Source: Gammaproteobacteria bacterium (lineage in GTDB: Bacteria > Pseudomonadota > Gammaproteobacteria > J113). From it: a DNA stretch of 5,941 nucleotides. This document shows positions 1 to 5,941 of this stretch, in pieces. The position numbers were made by a program, and so were the translations under genes. Location: positions 1 to 5,941 of the forward strand of contig RFJX01000164.1 of the NCBI GenBank assembly GCA_003694425.1, given 5' to 3'. Below the pieces are notes generated by a model that worked only from the letters and a program-made list of their open reading frames with translations, was not told where the DNA came from and did not search any database. Numbering within the stretch: position 1 is the stretch's first letter; the number at the start of each line of letters is the position of its first letter.

Positions 1-265
1 CGACGGCATCGCCCCGGTCTTCGTCCCCGGGGCGGGTGACAGCTTCCTCATCTTCACCGCCGCCCAGATCCTCGGCGCCTTCCACACCGTCAACCTCCCC
101 GCCCTGGCCGCCGGCCTCGACTGGCTGGTCACCAACGACGGCCAGAACTACTCCCTGGCGGTCACCTCCGTGCCCCTGCCACCGGCGCTGTGGCTGATGC
201 TCTCGGTGCTCCTGCTGCTGGCCGGGGTCCGGCGGGGGGCACGGCGGGCCGGGCCCGATCCCTAG
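1..265 (+). CDS. VPLPA-CTERM exported protein, C-terminal fragment (5' end outside window)
   Basis: The frame opens at base 2 and runs 87 codons to a TAG at 263-265; the start lies upstream of the window. The visible tail has a beta-strand-like stretch (LGAFHTVNLPALAAGLDWL, residues 24-42 of the fragment), of the kind that often closes PEP-CTERM surface proteins. Next come the sorting motif VPLPPALWLM (residues 57-66), a hydrophobic helix (about 62-75) and a basic end (VRRGARR). This motif-helix-arginine layout is the VPLPA variant of PEP-CTERM. Such tails are recognised by an inner-membrane exosortase, XrtD type for VPLPA by family knowledge, during export to the cell surface or matrix. The function of the missing body cannot be told. 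The next gene starts 55 bp downstream on the same strand with no clear terminator between them, so the two may be cotranscribed. The sorting-tail call is firm; the rest is open. Confidence 0.85.
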   Translation, partial: DGIAPVFVPGAGDSFLIFTAAQILGAFHTVNLPALAAGLDWLVTNDGQNYSLAVTSVPLPPALWLMLSVLLLLAGVRRGARRAGPDP

Positions 266-309
266 CATTTCCGCCCCCGAACTGTCAGAATTCCGCTACC
301 GGAGGGAAA

Positions 310-314
310 AGGAG
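310..314 (+). promoter_or_regulatory. Ribosome binding site of the second VPLPA-CTERM gene
   Basis: AGGAG lies 6 nt before the ATG at 321, and a second purine-rich stretch (GGAGGG, 301-306) lies just upstream. This fixes the start of the gene. Confidence 0.75.
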
Positions 315-320
315 CTTTCC

Positions 321-989
321 ATGCACGCGTTTCAAAGGCCCCTCATCCTGGCCACCCTGATGCTTGCGTTCGCCACGGTGACGGCGCAGGCGGCGGTGAT
401 CGAGAAGGTCGCGACGGCGAATCTGCAGCTCGGTGACGACATCAGCGAGGGACTGGATCAGACCACGGTCTTCCTGGATCGCTTCGATCCGGCCCTGGGG
501 ACCCTGCAGGCGGTCACCCTGAGGCTCGATTCCAGCCTCTCGGCGGGCGCGACCTTCTTCTTCGCCAGCGGCAGCAGTTTCACCTACACCCCGCGCAATT
601 ATGTCGTGGCCGAGTTCTCCGCCCTGGCTGACCCGCCCACCCTGACCGTGGACACCGTGCTGCCGCAGCAGAACTTCACCGGCGTGATCTGGGAACCCAC
701 CGCCTCCGACGACAGCTTCAGCGAGCTGCAACCGCCACCCTCCGAGCTGGCGGACTATGTCGGAAACACGCCCTTCCAGGCGCTTCTGACCATCGAGGAC
801 CGGGGCAGCTATGTCGCCGCCAACCCCCTCTCCTTCATCAACCACAAGTACGTCATCTCCGACGTGACCCTCACCGCCAGTTACCAGTACCAGCCCGTCG
901 CCGGGGTGCCTCTCCCGGGCGCCGTCTGGCTGTTCGCAGGGGGACTGCTGGGCCTGTTGCGCATCGGCCGGCGTACGGCATCCGCCTGA
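321..989 (+). CDS. Exported VPLPA-CTERM protein, probably choice-of-anchor E type
   Basis: A complete 222-residue protein. A Sec signal peptide is visible: a short basic start, a hydrophobic core (about 8-20) and a likely cut after AQA at residue 24. The body (25-193) is beta-rich and includes FDPALGTLQAVTLRLDSSL (55-73) and a closing strand ending SYQYQP (187-192). This pattern resembles the 'choice-of-anchor E' domain, which occurs with various C-terminal anchors; I recall this family by pattern, without an alignment. The C-terminus carries VPLPGAVWLF (196-205), a hydrophobic helix to about 213 and a basic end RIGRR (214-218), i.e. a VPLPA-CTERM sorting signal for an exosortase. No enzyme motif is visible, so a surface or extracellular-matrix structural role is an inference. 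It follows another VPLPA-CTERM gene and converges with a diguanylate cyclase gene 25 bp away. Confidence 0.88.
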   Translation: MHAFQRPLILATLMLAFATVTAQAAVIEKVATANLQLGDDISEGLDQTTVFLDRFDPALGTLQAVTLRLDSSLSAGATFFFASGSSFTYTPRNYVVAEFSALADPPTLTVDTVLPQQNFTGVIWEPTASDDSFSELQPPPSELADYVGNTPFQALLTIEDRGSYVAANPLSFINHKYVISDVTLTASYQYQPVAGVPLPGAVWLFAGGLLGLLRIGRRTASA

Positions 990-1010
990 GCCGGCGTCTC
1001 CCCGGCCGGG
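990..1010. other. Short convergent intergenic gap with weak GC inverted repeat
   Basis: This is the gap between convergent stops. GCCGG (990-994) can pair with CCGGC (1002-1006) across a 7-nt loop. No T-run follows on either strand, so it is at best a poor intrinsic terminator. Confidence 0.25.
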
Positions 1011-1014
1011 CCCC

Positions 1015-2106
1015 TCAGGAGTCGACCGCGGCGCAGACCACCTGGTTGCGGCCTTGCGCCTTGGCCCGGTAGAGGGCCTGATCGGCCTCGGCCACCAGGT
1101 CCATGGGGTCGGCCTCGCGCCCCCCGCCCAGGGTGGCCAGGCCGATGGAGACGGTGACCGGGACCTCCTCCCCCGCATCGGTGGTCACCGGGGCCGAGGC
1201 GACGGAACCGCGGATGCGCTCGGCCACCTCCAGCGCCCGGGTCATGCCGGTATCCGGCAACAGCGCCGCGAACTCCTCCCCGCCGTAGCGGGCCACCACG
1301 TCCGAGGCCCGCAGCTGGGCCCGGATCAGGGCCGCGACCTCGCGCAGCACGGCGTCGCCGGCCGGATGGCCGTGGGTGTCGTTGATCCGCTTGAAGTGGT
1401 CGATGTCGATGAACAGGCAGGAGAGGGGCTCCTCGCGGCGGGCGACCCGGGCGACCTCCTCGGGCAGGCGCTGATCGAAGAAACGGCGGTTGTTGACCCC
1501 GGTCAGGGCGTCGGTCAGCCCCAGGAAGCGGAGCTTGTCGCGGCTGGCGGTCATCTCGATGCAGACCCCGATGACCGCCGCCAGGTGCTGGAGAAAGTCG
1601 GTGGCGACGCTGCTGGAGAAACGCTCCGGGGAGCTGCTGCCCAGGGCCAGCAGACCGAGAAGGCGGGCCTGGTGATAGAGCGGGACCAGGCCTATGCTGC
1701 CCACATCTCCGCCCGGATGGAGCAGGAAGAATCCGTGCCGGCGCGCGTCATAGCGGCTCAGGCGGGGAAGAAAACCCAGCGCGGTCACCCGTTCCAGGGC
1801 ACCGGTCTCGTCGAGGAAGCTCACCTGCGGCAGGTCCGCTTCGGAGCCGCCGGACTGCTGGAGGATCTGGCGCAGGTCGTAGCGGGGGTCGTGCAGATGG
1901 AGACAGACCTGTTCCCAGGCGAAGACCTCCCGGCCGCCCGACAGGAGTGTATGCAGTAGCTCCGGCAGCTCGGTGCAGCCCATCAGCCGCAACTCGAACT
2001 GCTGGAAGCGCCGCAGCGCCTGCTCGTTGCGCCAGGCCTCCTGCATAAGCAGGTTCAGCCGCTCGCGCAGCTCCTCGCTCTCCGCCGCCTTCTGGCCCTC
2101 ATCCAT
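1015..2106 (-). CDS. Diguanylate cyclase with DUF484 (GAF-like) sensor domain
   Basis: A 363-residue cytoplasmic protein predicted to make cyclic di-GMP from two GTP. Residues about 5-45 are helical and charged. About 45-185 match the DUF484 GAF-like fold, most clearly in GLLALGSSSPERF (151-163) and VATDFLQHLAAVIG (167-180). About 195-360 form the GGDEF domain: DALTGVNNRRFFD (199-211), FIDIDHFKRIND (232-243) with metal-binding Asp236, the active loop GGEEF (275-279), and an intact inhibitory site RASD (266-269) five residues before it. It is therefore probably active and product-inhibited. No transmembrane segment is seen, so the signal is internal. I chose the ATG at 2104-2106. A GTG at 2169 would add 21 residues, but that codon lies inside the repeat element at 2124-2292, has no ribosome binding site and encodes a Pro/Arg/Gly-rich, non-family start. 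It lies downstream of hppA on the same strand, but 182 bp separate them. Confidence 0.92.
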   Translation of the reverse strand: MDEGQKAAESEELRERLNLLMQEAWRNEQALRRFQQFELRLMGCTELPELLHTLLSGGREVFAWEQVCLHLHDPRYDLRQILQQSGGSEADLPQVSFLDETGALERVTALGFLPRLSRYDARRHGFFLLHPGGDVGSIGLVPLYHQARLLGLLALGSSSPERFSSSVATDFLQHLAAVIGVCIEMTASRDKLRFLGLTDALTGVNNRRFFDQRLPEEVARVARREEPLSCLFIDIDHFKRINDTHGHPAGDAVLREVAALIRAQLRASDVVARYGGEEFAALLPDTGMTRALEVAERIRGSVASAPVTTDAGEEVPVTVSIGLATLGGGREADPMDLVAEADQALYRAKAQGRNQVVCAAVDS

Positions 2107-2117
2107 GGCCGGGCCCG

Positions 2118-2140
2118 CCCGGGCTAGGAGCCTGCCCGGG
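2118..2140. repeat. Perfect 7-bp inverted repeat in the leader of the diguanylate cyclase
   Basis: CCCGGGC (2118-2124) and GCCCGGG (2134-2140) are perfect complements around a 9-nt loop. On the minus strand the stem ends 11 nt before the ATG at 2106. One arm is flanking DNA and the other lies in the left terminal repeat of the 2124-2292 element. No strong Shine-Dalgarno is visible outside the stem, so the structure could limit translation; this is inference. Confidence 0.45.
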
Positions 2141-2288
2141 TGATGGGGGCCGTAGCGAGAGCGTGGCACAGCGAGGCGGTTTTTGCGATCGTTCGAGGAG
2201 CATGGTGGAGACCATGCGCAGAAAGGGATCGCGCAAAGGGGCCGCTCTGGTACGCTCGCAGCAGGTCCATCGTTACCCGGACAGGCTC

Positions 2289-2292
<4 letters not shown>
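2124..2292. mobile_element. MITE-like palindromic element with 18-bp terminal inverted repeats
   Basis: The left end (2124-2141, CTAGGAGCCTGCCCGGGT) and the reverse complement of the right end (2275-2292, CTAGGAGCCTGTCCGGGT) match at 17 of 18 bases. Beyond these, GATGG (2142-2146) matches again after a 3-nt offset (CCATC at 2267-2271). The outermost CTAG, or its central TA, may be a target-site duplication, which would leave a core of about 161-163 bp. Inside are nested inverted repeats: GAGCGT (2159-2164) with ACGCTC (2252-2257), TTTGCGATC (2182-2190) with an interrupted partner at 2228-2238, and a perfect central hairpin CATGGT-GGAG-ACCATG (2201-2216). Most of the element can thus fold into one long imperfect hairpin. 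It holds no plausible ORF or transposase, so it would be mobilised, if at all, by an enzyme acting in trans. CTAG/TA duplication would suit IS5- or IS630-type transposases. A structured intergenic RNA or double terminator is the alternative reading. Confidence 0.7.
2201..2216. repeat. Central perfect hairpin of the MITE-like element
   Basis: CATGGT (2201-2206) and ACCATG (2211-2216) pair perfectly around a GGAG tetraloop, near the midpoint of the 169-bp element. This is consistent with a fold-back structure centred here. Confidence 0.65.
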
Positions 2293-4301
<2,009 letters not shown>

Positions 4302-4336
4302 GATTCCCCCTCTCCTGCTCTTGTTGGATGCCGGCT

Positions 4337-4355
4337 CCGGCGGGTGGTCCGCCGG
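4337..4355 (-). repeat. GC-rich hairpin in the hppA leader
   Basis: CCGGCGG (4337-4343) and CCGCCGG (4349-4355) form a perfect 7-bp stem around a 5-nt loop. It lies between the candidate hppA -10 box and the hppA ATG, so it would be in the 5' untranslated RNA. No T-run follows on the minus strand, so it is not an obvious attenuator. Confidence 0.5.
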
Positions 4356-4366
4356 GCGCGCCCCTT

Positions 4367-4372
4367 TTTATA
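4367..4372 (-). promoter_or_regulatory. Candidate -10 box of hppA
   Basis: On the minus strand this reads TATAAA (5 of 6 with TATAAT) in an AT-rich island of otherwise GC-rich DNA. At 17-bp spacing the -35 would be TACCTT, which is poor. Transcription would begin near 4360, leaving a leader of about 60 nt. Confidence 0.45.
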
Positions 4373-4427
4373 CCGCATTGTCCCGGCAGAAGGTAGGACC
4401 CTTCCCATGTTGCAATGCAGCAGGACG

Positions 4428-4436
4428 TGCTATGAT
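4428..4436 (+). promoter_or_regulatory. Extended -10 promoter of ppa
   Basis: TGC followed by TATGAT is an extended -10 element (TGn plus 5 of 6 with TATAAT). TTGCAA at 4410-4415 may be a -35 with a short 15-bp spacer. The predicted start near 4443 gives a leader of about 30 nt containing AGGGGAG (4462-4468) 4 nt before the ATG. Confidence 0.6.
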
Positions 4437-4472
4437 CGCCTCCCTGTTTCCACCAGCATTCAGGGGAGCGCC

Positions 4473-5021
4473 ATGAATCTCGATCGCGTGGGGTCCGGGG
4501 TCAATCCGCCGGACGACGTAAATGTAATCATCGAAATCCCGCTGCGGGGCGAACCGGTCAAGTACGAACTGGACAAGGAAACCGGGGCCATGTTCGTGGA
4601 CCGCTTCCTCAACACCGCCATGCACTACCCCTGCAATTACGGTTACATCCCCCATACCCTGGCCGAGGATGGCGACCCGGTGGACGTGCTGGTGGTGACC
4701 GGGATCCCCCTCATCGTCGGCTCGGTGGTGCGCTGCCGGCCGGTCGGGATGCTGCAGATGACCGACGAGTCCGGCAACGACGCCAAGGTCCTCGCCGTTC
4801 CGGTCGACAAGCTCTCGGGGCTATTCAGTCACATCCGTACCCCGGAGGACTTCCCCGCGGAGAAGCTGCAGTGCATCAGCCACTTCTTCGAGCACTACAA
4901 GGACCTGGAAGAGGGCAAGTGGGTCAAGGTCGAGGGCTGGAGCGGACCCGATGCGGCCCGGCAGGAGATCCTGGACGGCCTGAAGCGCTTTCGCGAGGCG
5001 CCGGTCAAGCCCAACTTCTGA
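4473..5021 (+). CDS. ppa: Soluble inorganic pyrophosphatase (family I)
   Basis: A 182-residue cytoplasmic Mg2+-dependent enzyme that hydrolyses pyrophosphate to two phosphates, pulling nucleotide, amino-acid-activation and polymer synthesis forward. It aligns by eye with E. coli Ppa nearly end to end. The catalytic residues are all present: Glu21, Lys30, Glu32, Arg44, Tyr52, Tyr56, the signature DGDPVD (66-71) with Asp66, Asp68 and Asp71, Asp98, Asp103, Lys105 and Tyr142-Lys143. The block [20 protein letters not shown] (136-155) is also characteristic. The start ATG at 4473 is supported by AGGGGAG just upstream and by the family N-terminus; an in-frame upstream extension exists but runs antisense through hppA and is spurious. 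It is divergent from hppA and convergent with plsY, with a 30-bp gap. Confidence 0.98.
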   Translation: MNLDRVGSGVNPPDDVNVIIEIPLRGEPVKYELDKETGAMFVDRFLNTAMHYPCNYGYIPHTLAEDGDPVDVLVVTGIPLIVGSVVRCRPVGMLQMTDESGNDAKVLAVPVDKLSGLFSHIRTPEDFPAEKLQCISHFFEHYKDLEEGKWVKVEGWSGPDAARQEILDGLKRFREAPVKPNF

Positions 5022-5022
5022 C

Positions 5023-5036
5023 CCGGGGCGCCCCGG
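5023..5036. terminator. Perfect GC palindrome between convergent ppa and plsY
   Basis: CCGGGGCGCCCCGG is a 14-nt perfect palindrome in the 30-bp gap between the two stop codons. As RNA it could form a short stem from either strand, so it may help end both transcripts. It lacks a T-run, and a stem with a normal loop would be only about 5 bp, so the terminator role is uncertain. Confidence 0.3.
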
Positions 5037-5051
5037 CCCCTGGCGGAGAGA

Positions 5052-5651
5052 TCAGGCGCCCTCGCGGCTGCCGATCCGGTGCTCCTTTCCCGCCAGCAGG
5101 TTGCGGATGTTGCTGCGGTGGCGCCAGACAAGCATCACCGCCATCAGGGAACAGGACATTACCACCGGCAGCGGCGCCCCGAGCCACCAGAGCGCCGCCG
5201 GGGCGATGAGCGTCGCCACCAGGGCCGAGAGCGAGGAGTAGCGGAAGGCCAGGGCCATGGCCAGCCAGACCAGGACGAAGGCCGCGCCGGCCCGCCAGTC
5301 CAGCCCGAACAGCACGCCGATGTAGGTGGCCACCCCCTTGCCGCCGCGGAAGGAGAAGAACACCGGATAGAGATGGCCGAGGAAGGCGGCCAGCCCCATC
5401 AGCGCAAGGACCCCCGTGTCCACCCCCAGCCAGCGTCCCGCCAGCAGGGGCAGCAGCCCCTTGAGCAGGTCACCCGTCAGGGTGGCGAATGCCAGCCCCT
5501 TGCCGTAGAGGCGCAGCATGTTCGTGGCGCCGGGATTCCCCGAGCCGTCCGTGCGCGGGTCCGGCAGCCCCGCCAGGCGGCAGAGAATGATGGCGGAGGA
5601 GAGCGAGCCGAACAGATAGGCCGCGAGGGTGGCGATGAGACCGGTCGTCAT
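5052..5651 (-). CDS. plsY: Acyl-phosphate:glycerol-3-phosphate acyltransferase PlsY
   Basis: A 199-residue polytopic inner-membrane enzyme that moves the acyl chain from acyl-phosphate to glycerol-3-phosphate, giving lysophosphatidic acid, the first step of phospholipid synthesis with PlsX. The three family motifs are in order: DPRTDGSGNPGATNMLR (31-47), the glycine-rich phosphate-binding loop GHLYPVFFSFRGGKGVAT (92-109), and RHRSNIRNLLAGKEHRIG (177-194). Hydrophobic helices separate them, and the N-terminus LAAYLFGSLSSA (9-20) is typical. Length is normal. The ATG at 5649-5651 is fixed upstream by an in-frame TGA at 5667-5669. No good Shine-Dalgarno is seen at normal spacing (GGAG lies too far upstream), so translation initiation may be modest. 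It is divergent from folB, a common arrangement in gammaproteobacteria. Confidence 0.96.
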   Translation of the reverse strand: MTTGLIATLAAYLFGSLSSAIILCRLAGLPDPRTDGSGNPGATNMLRLYGKGLAFATLTGDLLKGLLPLLAGRWLGVDTGVLALMGLAAFLGHLYPVFFSFRGGKGVATYIGVLFGLDWRAGAAFVLVWLAMALAFRYSSLSALVATLIAPAALWWLGAPLPVVMSCSLMAVMLVWRHRSNIRNLLAGKEHRIGSREGA

Positions 5652-5811
5652 GGCGCCATTTGAACGTCACCCGGTCTCCTGGTCAAGCCGCCGTCAATCT
5701 CCCCTTTCCCCTCCCTCTGCCACGCCCGCCGCCACACCTGTCCGCACCCCCCGTCCCCATGCAGCCGGCAATCGGATGGCATACAATGGCCCACCATCTC
5801 GAGGGGGCTTC
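5652..5811. promoter_or_regulatory. Divergent control region between plsY and folB
   Basis: 160 bp with no ORF of its own. A pyrimidine-rich tract occupies about 5698-5720. TACAAT (5782-5787) is a good -10 candidate for folB. For plsY, TTGACG and TTGACC occur on the minus strand near 5680-5694, but no -10 at proper spacing leaves a sensible leader, so its promoter is unassigned. Confidence 0.45.
5782..5787 (+). promoter_or_regulatory. Candidate -10 box of folB
   Basis: TACAAT matches TATAAT at 5 of 6 positions and lies 24 bp before the folB ATG, giving a leader of about 18 nt that contains GAGGGGG (5801-5807). No convincing -35 is present at 17 bp. Confidence 0.45.
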
Positions 5812-5941
5812 ATGGATATCGTCTATCTCAACGACCTGCGCATAGAGACCGTGATCGGCATCTACGAGTGGGAGCGACGCATCCGGCAGACGGTGGTCCT
5901 CGACCTGGAGATGGGCTGGGACATCTCCGCCGCCGCTGCCA
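5812..5941 (+). CDS. folB: Dihydroneopterin aldolase FolB, N-terminal fragment (3' end outside window)
   Basis: The ATG at 5812 opens a frame of 43 codons that runs off the window. The peptide MDIVYLNDLRIETVIGIYEW, then ERRIRQTVVLDLEMGWDI, follows E. coli FolB closely (MDIVFIEQL, TTIGVYDWE, VFDIEMAWD). FolB is a small cytoplasmic enzyme, about 120 residues, that cleaves 7,8-dihydroneopterin to 6-hydroxymethyl-dihydropterin and glycolaldehyde in folate synthesis. The conserved Glu of the IGxYxWE motif (Glu19/Glu21 region) is present; the catalytic Lys is beyond the window. GAGGGGG (5801-5807) is a fitting ribosome binding site. It is divergent from plsY. Confidence 0.93.
   Translation, partial: MDIVYLNDLRIETVIGIYEWERRIRQTVVLDLEMGWDISAAAA

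Larger units (their letters stand above)
4302..4472. promoter_or_regulatory. Divergent control region between hppA and ppa
   Basis: 171 bp serves both pyrophosphatase genes. It contains a likely promoter on each strand (-10 boxes at 4367-4372 minus and 4431-4436 plus), a GC hairpin in the hppA leader (4337-4355), a GC palindrome GGGCGCGCCC (4354-4363), and between the promoters an inverted pair GCATTG (4375-4380)/CAATGC (4413-4418) that could be an operator or chance. No known operator was recognised. Confidence 0.55.

Noticed and set aside
285..1178. Minus-strand open frame antisense to the VPLPA-CTERM gene
   Set aside because: It is Arg/Gly/Gln-rich with no motifs. The plus strand has a signal peptide, sorting tail and ribosome binding site.
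1054..1959. Plus-strand open frame antisense to the diguanylate cyclase
   Set aside because: Composition is typical of a reverse-complement shadow. The real GGDEF motifs lie on the minus strand.
2107..2169. N-terminal extension of the diguanylate cyclase to a GTG at 2169
   Set aside because: The GTG lies inside the repeat element, has no ribosome binding site, and the added 21 residues look non-coding. The ATG at 2106 fits the family better.
2164..2187. Sigma-54-like TGGCAC followed by TTTTGC
   Set aside because: The spacing between the two boxes is much longer than the fixed 5 bp needed for -24/-12 promoters.
5079..5663. Plus-strand open frame antisense to plsY
   Set aside because: Gln/Glu/Arg/Gly-rich shadow translation; the PlsY motifs on the minus strand are decisive.

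Overview
This is a 5.9 kb, strongly GC-rich, densely coding window. It looks like chromosome from a gammaproteobacterium, plausibly an environmental or purple-sulfur/Chromatiales-like lineage. That placement is an inference from four things: an E. coli-like FolB and soluble PPase, a plsY/folB divergent pair, a DUF484-type sensor fused to GGDEF, and VPLPA-type (PEP-CTERM-like) surface proteins, which imply an exosortase elsewhere in the genome. I cannot name the species.

Layout, left to right. (1) Bases 1-989, plus strand: the 3' end of one exported protein and one complete exported protein. Both end in VPLPA-CTERM sorting tails and they are 55 bp apart. (2) Bases 1015-2106, minus strand, convergent with the previous pair: a diguanylate cyclase with a DUF484 GAF-like sensor and a complete GGEEF domain. 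(3) Bases 2124-2292: a non-coding element of about 169 bp with near-perfect 18-bp terminal inverted repeats, CTAG at both ends and further internal inverted repeats. It looks like a MITE and sits exactly on the stop codon of the next gene. (4) Bases 2289-4301, minus strand: hppA, a membrane-bound ion-pumping pyrophosphatase with the K+-dependent residue signature. (5) Bases 4302-4472: a divergent promoter region. (6) Bases 4473-5021, plus strand: ppa, the soluble family I pyrophosphatase. (7) Bases 5052-5651, minus strand, convergent with ppa: plsY, the acyl-phosphate glycerol-3-phosphate acyltransferase. (8) Bases 5652-5811: a second divergent promoter region. (9) Base 5812 to the end, plus strand: the 5' part of folB, dihydroneopterin aldolase.

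Functionally, hppA and ppa are two alternative ways of disposing of pyrophosphate. One recovers the energy as an ion gradient and the other releases it as heat. They are transcribed back to back from one 171-bp region, so coordinated or opposed control is possible. The diguanylate cyclase beside the VPLPA-CTERM genes fits a surface/biofilm theme, but this is only neighbourhood evidence. plsY and folB are housekeeping genes for phospholipid and folate synthesis.

No stretch over 300 bases lacks a gene. I see no tRNA, rRNA, CRISPR array or intact transposase. I do not see a wholly new multi-gene system. The most unusual object is the small palindromic element at the 3' end of hppA.
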